Below are positions 13,870 through 21,474 of a DNA stretch of 32,782 nucleotides, one piece after another. The first letter of the stretch is position 1, and the number at the start of each line of letters is the position of its first letter. The notes beneath the pieces were generated by a model that saw only the letters and a list, made by a program, of their open reading frames with translations, had not been told where the DNA came from and made no database searches. Both the position numbers and the translations under genes were made by a program. This DNA is from CAYQLK01 sp964426075 (GTDB lineage Bacteria; Patescibacteriota; Microgenomatia; CAYQLK01), in NCBI GenBank assembly GCA_964426075.1, contig CAYROP010000009.1:1-32782 (forward strand). The letters are read 5' to 3'.

Positions 13870-16020
13870 ATGAAAAATTTCAAACTCAATTTACTCAAAA
13901 ACAATATGAAACTATTGACTCTAATTTTTTGCAATCAATACTCACGAACATCGTCTAAAGTATTATTGACTTTTGTGTTGTTAATTATCGGCACAATCAC
14001 AGTTGGAAAACTCAAATCGGTTTATGCAGCTTATACGATTAATTCCGCAACTCCAATCTGCGTTGGAAACATATCATCGCTTTCAGTTAACTACACAGTC
14101 GACGGGCCAAACGGAGCTGCTGGAAGCACAGATAATCCTTATAATCAATATTCGAGTATGTACGACTTCAGTCAATTTTTATCTGGTACATATTCCAACA
14201 CTTGGAACAAAGGAGGGTCAGGTTTTACAGCAGGCGTAAGCTACACAATCCTTCTTCAGGATCGCAATTTAGGCTGGCCGGCCATGAACAAAACTTCGCA
14301 AGTCTTTACAGCACTCAACTGCGCGACACCTCCAACTATTACTTCACCGACCAAAACATCGATTACAACAACAGGGGCAACTCTGGGTGGAAATGTTACA
14401 TCAGCGGGAACCGGAACCTGGACAGGTAGGGGGGTTTGTGTTGGACTTTCCGCCAACCCAACAACGGGTTGTACTTCAACAAGTGGTACTACTGGAGTAT
14501 TTACAATTCCGATTTCAGGGCTCTCGAATAATACCCTTTATCACTATCGCGCTTATGCGACCAACTCTGGTGGAACTGTCTATACGACTGATGATACATT
14601 CACCACACTTAATCCAAACACAGCACCAACTGTTGTTTCAGGTCCTACTATTAGCTACCAGAACAGTCGGTTCCGAACCGGCCCCAACACGACTTGGTCG
14701 TTTTCGTTACGCGCTAGTGATGCTGAACAAACAGGTGCTAATGCTCTATCTTGGCAATTACGTACAGCTTCAGGTGGGGGAGGCACACTGATCACCAGTG
14801 GTACAACAACCAGCGGGCAGACAAATAATTATGGTAACTTTACATATAATCAAACAGGCATAGTTGAAGGTACTAATACTGTCTATTTACGAGTTTATGA
14901 TGGTTCTGTTTGGTCTAATGATTGGTTTACTTGGGTATATAGAGATACTGTCAATCCAACCAGCTCAACTTCGATTTCTCATTCCCCTGCTGCGGTCGCA
15001 ACTGACAATATTTACTCAGTTACATTTACTCCCAACGATGCCGCCAGTACAAATGCTAATGAACTGCTCGGATATGTGTATACAGGCGCAAATGGTACCG
15101 GCACATATCTTACTGGAACATCAGCTACTAGTGCTCAATCCAAAACCACGGGATCCATAACTGATACAGCATTAATAACAGGTGTTAACACCAGGTATTT
15201 AAGGATCTGTGATGGTGCCAATAATTGTTCTGACACTAGTTTTTCGGTGACCAAAAATAGCCCACCTTCGATCATAGCCTCAACCAAAAATTCCATAACC
15301 ACAATTAGTGCAAATCTCGGCGCTAATATTACTACCGACAACGGTAATGCAATCACTGATCGTGGCGTATGTGTTGGGCTAAGTATCAACCCGGCTTTAG
15401 GTGGTAACTGTCAGAACACATCAGGCACCACCGGGGTTTTTAGTGTGATATTCTCCAATCTCAGTGCAGGAACCTTGTATCATTTTCGCGCCTACGGTAC
15501 GAACTCTGCCGGCACTACTTACACTACAGACGACACATTTACCACAGTCACGCCCGCAACAGGCTGTACCTTTCCAATCTCAGGAGATGTTGCAATTGAC
15601 TCTTCTTGCAGTATTCCCACAAACGGCTTGACTGTTTCAACAACACAGGTCAAATTAGTTGGGTCAGACACAGGAAATATCCAAATGAATGCCGATGTAA
15701 CGGTCAATCCAGGAAGTATTTTAGTATGGGGACCGACCAAACAGATAGTTCGTGCACCAGGAATATCTCTTTTTAACGCCACAGGCACGCAAATCACTCA
15801 AAAATACATTTGTCTTTACGATCCAGACTCCGATGGGGTGCCTAATGATTATATGATTACGACACAAGGAGGTACGGCAGTACTTCAGGAGGATTCTAGT
15901 TGTGGAGCAAACTATATTAGACCTAATGCACTTAACGCAGCGTTTGTTAACTTTAACGGCGCACTCAAAGATCTCGCACCAGAAGACGGATTGTGTTTTG
16001 ATACAGATATATGTAATTAG
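13870..16020 (+). CDS. Large secreted/surface protein with two fibronectin-III-like repeats
   Basis: A 716-aa protein with a hydrophobic segment at about 31-47 ending in YAA-Y, a plausible signal-peptidase site. Two related domains occur at about 153-247 and 465-561. Each opens with PP-I-S-TK-SITT, then GRGVCVGLS or DRGVCVGLS, and ends with LYHxRAYxTNSxGTxYTTDDTFTT, typical of FN3-like domains of bacterial surface proteins. Between them is a Ser/Thr/Gly-rich region, also beta-like, containing repeated YLRVYDG and YLRICDG motifs. The C-terminal part has a DPDSDGVPND motif (651-660) of calcium-binding thrombospondin-3 type. It likely acts in adhesion or as part of a surface layer or pilus. Confidence 0.85.
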   Translation: MKNFKLNLLKNNMKLLTLIFCNQYSRTSSKVLLTFVLLIIGTITVGKLKSVYAAYTINSATPICVGNISSLSVNYTVDGPNGAAGSTDNPYNQYSSMYDFSQFLSGTYSNTWNKGGSGFTAGVSYTILLQDRNLGWPAMNKTSQVFTALNCATPPTITSPTKTSITTTGATLGGNVTSAGTGTWTGRGVCVGLSANPTTGCTSTSGTTGVFTIPISGLSNNTLYHYRAYATNSGGTVYTTDDTFTTLNPNTAPTVVSGPTISYQNSRFRTGPNTTWSFSLRASDAEQTGANALSWQLRTASGGGGTLITSGTTTSGQTNNYGNFTYNQTGIVEGTNTVYLRVYDGSVWSNDWFTWVYRDTVNPTSSTSISHSPAAVATDNIYSVTFTPNDAASTNANELLGYVYTGANGTGTYLTGTSATSAQSKTTGSITDTALITGVNTRYLRICDGANNCSDTSFSVTKNSPPSIIASTKNSITTISANLGANITTDNGNAITDRGVCVGLSINPALGGNCQNTSGTTGVFSVIFSNLSAGTLYHFRAYGTNSAGTTYTTDDTFTTVTPATGCTFPISGDVAIDSSCSIPTNGLTVSTTQVKLVGSDTGNIQMNADVTVNPGSILVWGPTKQIVRAPGISLFNATGTQITQKYICLYDPDSDGVPNDYMITTQGGTAVLQEDSSCGANYIRPNALNAAFVNFNGALKDLAPEDGLCFDTDICN

Positions 16021-16047
16021 GGTAGAGTAATATTTTTATCGAGTAGG

Positions 16048-16629
16048 TTATTTAAAAGTTACGAAAAGTTTCAGAAAAGTTAAAAACTTTTCATAATTTG
16101 TATAGATCAAAAACGCGTTTATTCCGAGTAAACCTGGGAAAATTATTACCTTCTCAAAAAATCCTCCAGTTTTTGGGCGCATTGTCTTAACTGGCGGAAT
16201 ACCAAACTTAACAGGGATTGGAAACAATAGTGGAATACCATCTCTGGTTAACATATCCATAAACAAATGGGTTACAAAGCCGATCATAAAAGCCCACCAA
16301 ACTACATTCATGTCGACAAGTAATACAGAGTGTAATATTTCCAAAAACCACCTAAGTAAATACCCTGTTATTGCTAGTCCCACAATCGAATGTGTAATTA
16401 GCCTATGCCCTCCAAGCAGTGGAGAGATAAGTTTACCCAAAAAACTGCCACCTCTTAATCTGCGCCATAGAGTTCCAGTTGATTGATCTATATCAGGAAA
16501 AAGTCCACCGATAAAATTAGCCGCCAACACTGTAATTAATGTAGCAAGTGACATATTTACCAAAGGAAATATTACAAAATAAATACTCAGTCCGGTAAAA
16601 GCTGCCAAATCGTGAGTTCGTCCTGTCAT
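16048..16629 (-). CDS. YdjM/DUF457-type membrane-bound putative metal-dependent hydrolase
   Basis: The metal-ligand pattern of this family is present: His6 in GRTHD, FPDID at 44-48, GGHRLITHS at 73-81 and HLFMDMLTRDGIPLLFP near 130-146. Four or so membrane segments surround these motifs. E. coli YdjM is an SOS-regulated inner-membrane protein of the same family, and the biochemical substrate of the family is not settled. The gene is divergent from 16658, and the two start codons lie inside one long inverted repeat. Confidence 0.88.
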   Translation of the reverse strand: MTGRTHDLAAFTGLSIYFVIFPLVNMSLATLITVLAANFIGGLFPDIDQSTGTLWRRLRGGSFLGKLISPLLGGHRLITHSIVGLAITGYLLRWFLEILHSVLLVDMNVVWWAFMIGFVTHLFMDMLTRDGIPLLFPIPVKFGIPPVKTMRPKTGGFFEKVIIFPGLLGINAFLIYTNYEKFLTFLKLFVTFK

Positions 16630-16663
16630 ACAATTAATTATTTATATAATTAATTGTATGACA
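16624..16663. promoter_or_regulatory. 40-bp perfect inverted repeat forming a bidirectional promoter and spanning both start codons
   Basis: TGTCATACAATTAATTA (16624-16640) and its exact reverse complement (16647-16663) flank the 6-base centre TTTATA. Both divergent genes start within the arms, each with ATGACA. On the plus strand TATAAT (16645-16650) is 7 bases from the ATG, and on the minus strand TATAAA is 11 bases away. The mRNAs would be leaderless or nearly so and would share the same 5' sequence. The dyad could also be an operator. Confidence 0.75.
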
Positions 16664-17002
16664 AGGCACATAGAAAACGCGCGAATTTTAACCAATATTC
16701 TCGAAAATAAATATAGTATTTTTGGTATTAACTTCGGTCTCGACTTTTTAATTGGTCTTGTACCATGGGTAGGGGACGCGGTTGCATTTTGTTTGTCTCT
16801 GTATTTACTTTACATCGCATTTGATGAAGGACTCCCCTATCGTGGGATTTTACTTATTATCTTTAATATCACATCCGACTTTTTAATTGGCCTTACTCCG
16901 GTTATAGGCGATGTAAGTGATCTTTTTTATCGTTCCAATTCCAAAAATCTAGCCATAATAGAATCTCACATTGCAGTTAAAATGAATTATTTACACAAAT
17001 AA
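16658..17002 (+). CDS. DUF4112-family small membrane protein
   Basis: 114 aa with the duplicated motif of this family, DFLIGLVPWVGDA at about 30-42 and DFLIGLTPVIGDV near 80-92, separated by a hydrophobic stretch and followed by a YRSNSKN-type basic end. Family members are widespread bacterial and fungal proteins of unknown function. The start is the ATG in the inverted repeat shared with the YdjM-like gene. Co-regulation of the two is likely. Confidence 0.82.
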   Translation: MTRHIENARILTNILENKYSIFGINFGLDFLIGLVPWVGDAVAFCLSLYLLYIAFDEGLPYRGILLIIFNITSDFLIGLTPVIGDVSDLFYRSNSKNLAIIESHIAVKMNYLHK

Positions 17003-17035
17003 ATTTCCGCCTTTATTTTTATTAATGACTTCATA

Positions 17036-17049
17036 TATAGTAGATATTT
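17036..17049 (+). promoter_or_regulatory. -10 element before the 17050 gene (leaderless candidate)
   Basis: TATAGT at 17036-17041 is followed by 8 bases and the ATG. No Shine-Dalgarno sequence lies between. Confidence 0.45.
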
Positions 17050-17574
17050 ATGAGTGATAAACCTTTACCAGTTGAGCCAGATTTTAATAATCCGCCAGCT
17101 GAAGAAATTGTTACCGATGAGAGTTCTAGCCCAGAACCAGCGGTTCAAAACATAACACCAGCAGTTCCATCAAGCGATGTCCAAACATTAATGGCTGTTG
17201 AGTCAATGTTAAAAAATGTTATTTCTAGACTTGATTTACTTAAAACAGAATTAAAAGAAGAAGCAGATATGCTTAAAAGTGCTTTTGAATCAGACCCTAT
17301 TTATAGAGAATTTGACGAAAACGCTAAAGCTGCTGCTAAAGATAAGCTTGCCGCCAAAAAAGAAATTCTTAAAAAACCTGATGTTGCTGACCTAAGTTTA
17401 AAAGTTCAAAGCAAGCGTTCAGAAGTTAAAGAACTTAAAGAAAAAATGTCCGATTATTTAACTCAGTTTCAGCAACTATCTGGTTTGAACGAAATAGAAG
17501 GTGAGGACGGCGAAGTTCGTACAATTGTTTACACAGCTAGATTAATCAAACAAAATAGCAAGTTTGGTAACTAA
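17050..17574 (+). CDS. Coiled-coil cytoplasmic protein of unknown function
   Basis: Residues 1 to about 50 are Pro/Glu/Ser-rich and probably disordered. Residues about 58-145 are charged helices with coiled-coil character (ISRLDLLKTELKEEADML, then KSKRSEVKELKEKM-like runs). No signal peptide, membrane segment or Cys is present. The C-terminal REGE-like acidic turn and basic tail (ARLIKQNSKFGN) are unremarkable. It is followed after 2 bases by the pterin dehydratase gene, so the two are likely co-transcribed. No enzymatic motif found. Confidence 0.75.
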   Translation: MSDKPLPVEPDFNNPPAEEIVTDESSSPEPAVQNITPAVPSSDVQTLMAVESMLKNVISRLDLLKTELKEEADMLKSAFESDPIYREFDENAKAAAKDKLAAKKEILKKPDVADLSLKVQSKRSEVKELKEKMSDYLTQFQQLSGLNEIEGEDGEVRTIVYTARLIKQNSKFGN

Positions 17575-17576
17575 AA

Positions 17577-17906
17577 ATGACTCAACTATCTTCACTTAAG
17601 TGTGTACCTTGTGAAGGAGGAATGGATCCACTTACAGTTAAAGAGTTTGAAAAATATCTCAAAGAGATAAAAAATTGGGCAGTTGTGGATAATAAAAAAA
17701 TCTCAAAAAACTTTAAACATAAAAGTTTTTCCGAAGCCATGATTTTTGTTAACAAGATTGCCGACATTGCAGAAAGTGAAGGACATCATCCAGACATTTT
17801 TATTCACAACTATAATCAGGTAAAAATAACCCTCTCAACCCATGCGATTGCTGGACTGTCAATAAATGATTTTGTAATAGCCTTTAAGATTGACGCTTTA
17901 GTCTAA
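17577..17906 (+). CDS. phhB: Pterin-4a-carbinolamine dehydratase
   Basis: A 109-aa PCD/DCoH-family protein. It removes water from 4a-hydroxytetrahydropterin during recycling of the cofactor of aromatic amino acid hydroxylases. The active-site motif EGHHPDI (about 68-74) and the downstream HNYNQVKITLSTHAIAGLS are typical, giving the usual three catalytic His. No pterin-dependent hydroxylase is in the window, so it may serve a molybdopterin- or folate-related role as proposed for orphan PCDs. The 3' end overlaps the convergent DUF2752 gene by 23 bases. Confidence 0.93.
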   Translation: MTQLSSLKCVPCEGGMDPLTVKEFEKYLKEIKNWAVVDNKKISKNFKHKSFSEAMIFVNKIADIAESEGHHPDIFIHNYNQVKITLSTHAIAGLSINDFVIAFKIDALV

Positions 17907-18234
17907 AAAAATCGTTCACAATTATACCCAGAACCGCTCCAACTACTAAAAAAGACAAAGGGTTAAATTCCCAGGCGTTTTGTACTTTACCGTGTAAAAT
18001 TGACGAAACACCCCTGGTCATTCCGCTGGAATAAGGTGCCCACCCAAATACTGATTCATATACAGATTTAATCGGTAAATAATACAGTTTATCTGTGGGG
18101 ATAATCGCCAATGTCAGAGTTACTCCACCAAAAGCTACAAGCCTCCCACGCGGTGTGGAAAGGCTTGCAAGTTCTTTGGCAAATTGCCAATATTTTCCTT
18201 TAGGCTTTTGGATTGAGTTTTTTACCTTCGGCAT
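17884..18234 (-). CDS. DUF2752-family membrane protein lacking the usual Cys motif
   Basis: The signature region reads SSGMTRGVSSILHGKVQNAWEFNPLSFL, which matches the GMTRxxxxLxxGxxxxAxxxNPL pattern of DUF2752. Family members generally carry CPxCG before MTR. Here that stretch is PYSSGMTR with no Cys. Two hydrophobic segments are visible, near 33-50 and 90-108. The start overlaps the end of the TM2 gene by 35 bases. DUF2752 and TM2-domain genes are often found together, but no function is established. Confidence 0.75.
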   Translation of the reverse strand: MPKVKNSIQKPKGKYWQFAKELASLSTPRGRLVAFGGVTLTLAIIPTDKLYYLPIKSVYESVFGWAPYSSGMTRGVSSILHGKVQNAWEFNPLSFLVVGAVLGIIVNDFFRLKRQS

Positions 18235-18457
18235 CTGGTAAGTTGCCAGTTACGATTAAAATCACATCGATTATTGTCCACACTCCGCATCCGCCAAGTG
18301 TAATGAGTTTTAGCACTCCCAGTCCAATATATCCAAGATAAAAACGGTCTACACCTAAACCGCCAACTAGCACTGATAATAAAACTGCGACCAAAAAATT
18401 CTTGTCGCTATAAACTTCAGCTTTTGCAGAAGTCGTACTGACTGCTTTCTTTGCCAT
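18200..18457 (-). CDS. TM2-domain protein
   Basis: 85 aa. After a Lys/Ala/Ser-rich N-terminus comes the TM2 pattern: LLSVLVGGLGVDRFYLGYIGLG with the DRFYLG core, then LKLITLGGCGVWTIIDVILI. Two membrane helices are connected by a short loop. TM2 proteins occur widely in bacteria, including small-genome lineages, and have no agreed function. It overlaps the DUF2752 gene, indicating one operon. Confidence 0.9.
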   Translation of the reverse strand: MAKKAVSTTSAKAEVYSDKNFLVAVLLSVLVGGLGVDRFYLGYIGLGVLKLITLGGCGVWTIIDVILIVTGNLPDAEGKKLNPKA

Positions 18458-18525
18458 AAATATTAATTAAAACTTATAATTATTTAGATTATACCTAAAA
18501 ATTAAATAAGTTTTTTAATTTGTAC

Positions 18526-18537
18526 TAGAATGGTTTT
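18526..18537 (+). promoter_or_regulatory. -10 element before the diacylglycerol kinase gene (leaderless candidate)
   Basis: TAGAAT at 18526-18531 is followed by 6 bases and the ATG, with no ribosome binding site. Confidence 0.45.
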
Positions 18538-18927
18538 ATGACCTCAACTTCCAAAAAAATTATTGCCAGTCATCACCCCAAAAAACACTATAATAGTTTT
18601 CGCTATGCATTCTCAGGTATTAGATACGCTTTTTTACAAGAGCGTAATTTTCGATTTCACCTACTTATTTCAATTTCCATAATTATTCTTGGGTTTTTTT
18701 ATGGCCTCAACTATATTGAATGGGCAATTATCGCTTTTTCAATTGGACTCGTTCTAATATGTGAAATGATCAATACTTTATTAGAAGATTTAATGGATTT
18801 TGTTTCCCCAGCATACTCAGAAGAGGTAAAAGTTATTAAAGATATTTCTGCCGGTTTTGTACTTATATCATCGCTAACTGCAGTTGTTGCTGGTCTATTA
18901 ATTTTTATCCCAAAAATTTTTCTATAA
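18538..18927 (+). CDS. dgkA: DgkA-family kinase (diacylglycerol or undecaprenol kinase)
   Basis: A small integral membrane kinase of 129 aa with three helices. The conserved EMINTLLEDLMDF (about 76-88, ExxNTxxE motif) and KDISAGFVL (101-109) are the catalytic and lipid-binding elements. Gram-positive relatives phosphorylate undecaprenol. The PAP2 phosphatase gene starts 9 bases downstream, which favours a lipid-carrier salvage role here: kinase and phosphatase acting on undecaprenyl intermediates needed for cell wall synthesis. That pairing is inference from context. Confidence 0.9.
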   Translation: MTSTSKKIIASHHPKKHYNSFRYAFSGIRYAFLQERNFRFHLLISISIIILGFFYGLNYIEWAIIAFSIGLVLICEMINTLLEDLMDFVSPAYSEEVKVIKDISAGFVLISSLTAVVAGLLIFIPKIFL

Positions 18928-18936
18928 AAATTAGCA

Positions 18937-19632
18937 ATGGCAAAAACAAAAAGGATTGCACAAAATTCGATATCAAGGCGTTTAGAAAAAAGCGATATTT
19001 TTCATTATTTCTATTCTTCAATTGGTCTAATAATTGCAGTCGGATTAATTTTAATATTTCGAAAAATAGCCGGTAATTTGACGGAGCCAAGACTTGTTTA
19101 TTTCGATGAGGGGATCTATCAAATATTTAGATACATTGCTTCGCCTACAACAGACTTTATAGCTGAAACAGCGTCATTTTTTGGGTCGACAATTTTTATA
19201 CTTCCGCTCCTTATCGTCTCAGTACTTTTTCTAGTCAAAAACCATTTTCGTAGAGGTGCATTTATTTTGGCTTTTAGTACAATATCAACGATATTAATTA
19301 ATAGTTTATTGAAATCTGTTTTTGTTCGGAATAGGCCAGAGGTGACAGACTATCATTTGCTTTGGCAAGATTATTCTTTTCCTTCTGGGCATGCCATGAG
19401 TGCGACTGTTTTTTATTGTGTGCTGGGATATCTGATTGTAAATTTTGAAAAAAATCCAACACTCAAGATAATCTATTCGTTTTCATTTTTTCTTATAACT
19501 ATATCGGTTGCGATGTCCAGAGTAGCACTCGGTCTACATTACTTTTCTGATGTATTAGCCGCGATGGCAATTGGAGGGTTTTGGGCAATTTGGAATATTT
19601 ATATTATCAAAATAATCTATCGCACTAAATGA
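18937..19632 (+). CDS. PAP2-superfamily membrane phosphatase (possible undecaprenyl-diphosphatase)
   Basis: The three PAP2 motifs are complete: KSVFVRNRP at about 126-134 (Kx6RP), PSGH at 149-152 and SRVALGLHYFSD at 194-205 (SRxxxxxHxxxD). Five to six hydrophobic segments surround them. Such enzymes dephosphorylate lipid phosphates, and BacA-unrelated PAP2 types act on undecaprenyl diphosphate or phosphatidylglycerophosphate. Placement directly behind DgkA supports lipid-carrier recycling. Its stop overlaps the next ATG by 4 bases. Confidence 0.92.
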   Translation: MAKTKRIAQNSISRRLEKSDIFHYFYSSIGLIIAVGLILIFRKIAGNLTEPRLVYFDEGIYQIFRYIASPTTDFIAETASFFGSTIFILPLLIVSVLFLVKNHFRRGAFILAFSTISTILINSLLKSVFVRNRPEVTDYHLLWQDYSFPSGHAMSATVFYCVLGYLIVNFEKNPTLKIIYSFSFFLITISVAMSRVALGLHYFSDVLAAMAIGGFWAIWNIYIIKIIYRTK

Positions 19633-20162
19633 ATATTTTTAAAATATTTTTTAAAACTGAAAAAAATATTTCCAGACCAGACTTTATTTATAAACGTGAG
19701 GACAATAAAATTACCAAGGTTAATTTGATAACGAATACTGTATCTGGTCCATATATAATCAGCGATTTTTTATCTCACTCAGAGAGTTCTAAACAGGAAG
19801 TGGCAGATAAAAACTCAATAAATTTTTGGGATAGACTTTTTGGCACTAAAAAATATCAGGAATTTTCAAAAAGCGTCAAAGGATTCTATAACGAAGACAA
19901 GGTTTGGAAATATTTATCCAAAAAATATCTAACAATTTTTTCTCGAGAATTAGACCATCACGGCGTAGACATTTTATTATCCAAAGATGGCAAGAATTTT
20001 TTTGGTTTCCAAATCAAATCTTCAGACTATTATGCAGACCATTTTAGACAAACCGACAAATACAAAAATGTTCACGGATTAATTATTGTAGGACGGGAAT
20101 TTAACGGTGACGATATAATTACTCAGGTTAAAAAAATAATCGATATTTACAATTTTTCTTGA
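19629..20162 (+). CDS. Putative PD-(D/E)xK-type nuclease-fold protein, uncharacterised
   Basis: 177 aa, no signal or membrane segments. Residues about 84-131 show the signature of a restriction-endonuclease-like fold: an early helix with Glu89 (NEDKVWKYLSKKY), then HHGVDILL with Asp114, a beta hairpin and FQIKSS with Gln128 and Lys130 (D-x13-QxK). QxK variants occur in Mrr-like and related nucleases. The N-terminal 70 residues are not recognised. It overlaps the PAP2 gene (ATGA) and so is translated with it, an unusual partner for a nuclease. No methyltransferase or toxin-antitoxin partner is nearby. Confidence 0.6.
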   Translation: MNIFKIFFKTEKNISRPDFIYKREDNKITKVNLITNTVSGPYIISDFLSHSESSKQEVADKNSINFWDRLFGTKKYQEFSKSVKGFYNEDKVWKYLSKKYLTIFSRELDHHGVDILLSKDGKNFFGFQIKSSDYYADHFRQTDKYKNVHGLIIVGREFNGDDIITQVKKIIDIYNFS

Positions 20163-20207
20163 TTTTTTCCTTCATTAGTTTTACTATTAATTTGTTACAA
20201 AAGATTA

Positions 20208-20807
20208 ATGGTTGCTATTACAGATAAAAAAAGACTTTTACTATCAACAGTTTTTATTCTTGCTATATTTCTTGTTAGCTGCAAAAAATCTTCCGACCCA
20301 ACAACTTCTTCAGAGACAAATTCCTTAGCGTCAAAAGCTGGCGGACTGGCTGCGGCATTAATTTCTGGTGATAGTTTTAGGTGTAAATATACTAACTCCA
20401 CCAACAACTCAACAGGGGAATATCTAGTAAAAAATAAAAGCTTTAGAGTTGACGGCCAGGAAGTTAATGGTCAAGTCTCATCTGTAATTGTTAATGAAAA
20501 AGGAATGTATATGTGGGCTCCGGGAGAAAAAAAAGGTTTTTTCTATCCCGCATCTGAAACATCAGATAGTAACAACGATACAAGCAGCAATAGTGATTTT
20601 GATGAATTTTTAAACCCAGAAAAACTTGATGAGAAAGAAAAAATAGACTGCCAAAATGCAATCTTGAATGACTCTGATTTTACTCCACCGACCGATGTAG
20701 AGTTTCAAGATTTTTCCCAACTAATGAACACCTTTACCAATCCAGGGGGTTCTGGTACCTCATTACCAAATATAGATCTGGAGAGTATTCCCCAATTAGA
20801 AGAGTAA
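20208..20807 (+). CDS. Putative lipoprotein of unknown function
   Basis: The N-terminus has three basic residues, a hydrophobic stretch and FLVSC at 21-25, a lipobox-like sequence with the first Cys at 25. The mature part is rich in Ser, Asp and Asn, with a short domain (RCKYTNSTNNSTGEYLVK) that resembles beta strands and one Cys pair. An extended -10-like TGTTACAAA lies 6 bases before the ATG. Function unknown. Similar Ser/Asp-rich lipoproteins are common in this type of genome. Confidence 0.7.
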   Translation: MVAITDKKRLLLSTVFILAIFLVSCKKSSDPTTSSETNSLASKAGGLAAALISGDSFRCKYTNSTNNSTGEYLVKNKSFRVDGQEVNGQVSSVIVNEKGMYMWAPGEKKGFFYPASETSDSNNDTSSNSDFDEFLNPEKLDEKEKIDCQNAILNDSDFTPPTDVEFQDFSQLMNTFTNPGGSGTSLPNIDLESIPQLEE

Positions 20808-20881
20808 ATCGAATAGATATTCAATTAATTTAATATTTTACTGTATCCATACACATCAGCATTATTTCATCTCCAAAAGAT

Positions 20882-20911
20882 TTGACAGTCTGAATATTTT
20901 TTTTCTATATT
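20882..20911 (+). promoter_or_regulatory. Promoter for the RRM protein
   Basis: TTGACA at 20882-20887 and TATATT at 20906-20911, 18 bases apart. The leader would be about 40 nt, AT-rich and without an obvious Shine-Dalgarno sequence. Confidence 0.65.
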
Positions 20912-20957
20912 TAATTTAGTTAGCAATAATATTTATAACTAGCTGATAAAAATAATT

Positions 20958-21461
20958 ATGGATAAAAGACTTTTTGTTGGAAACCTACCATTCTCTATGA
21001 CCAGTGACAGTTTGCGTGCAATATTTGCTCCATTTGGTGAAATAGTCTCAGCAGAAGTAGTAATTAATAAGCTTACAAGCAGATCTAAAGGATTTGGTTT
21101 TGTGGAATATTCAACTAATCCCGAAGCACAAGCAGCCATTGATGCTTTAAATGACACAGAACAAGAAGGGCGCAAGATAATCGTTGCATTTGCCAAACCC
21201 AGACCTGACCAAGCCGCCCCTGAACAGTCCGCGCCAACAGAAGTTCCACCCGCAACTGATACACCACCTGTAGCTGAAAATACAGTTGAGACACCTTCTG
21301 TTGAAGAGCCGTTAACTGAATCGAACGTTGTTGAAACAGAGTCTGCTACAGAGACAACTACTGAACCAGAGCCAGCGTCCACAGAAATTACCGAAACTAA
21401 TTCAGTTAACGAAGTAGCTACAACTGAAGATTCTGAGTCAGTAGCTAACAAAGAAGCGTAA
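20958..21461 (+). CDS. RNA-binding protein with one RRM and a long acidic disordered tail
   Basis: Residues 1-80 form one RNA recognition motif: RNP2 is LFVGNL (5-10) and RNP1 is KGFGFVEY (44-51), both intact with their aromatic residues. It binds single-stranded RNA. The remaining roughly 85 residues are Pro/Thr/Glu/Ser-rich and low complexity, without predicted structure. Single-RRM proteins in bacteria usually have a short Gly-rich tail, so the long acidic tail is unusual. A strong promoter suggests good expression. Confidence 0.92.
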   Translation: MDKRLFVGNLPFSMTSDSLRAIFAPFGEIVSAEVVINKLTSRSKGFGFVEYSTNPEAQAAIDALNDTEQEGRKIIVAFAKPRPDQAAPEQSAPTEVPPATDTPPVAENTVETPSVEEPLTESNVVETESATETTTEPEPASTEITETNSVNEVATTEDSESVANKEA

Positions 21462-21474
21462 ATTTCAAACTAGA

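Noticed and set aside
14330..15560. DNA repeats in the surface-protein gene as a CRISPR or phase-variation array
   Set aside because: The similarity is at protein level between two FN3-like domains about 930 bases apart. The DNA is too diverged and there are only two copies.
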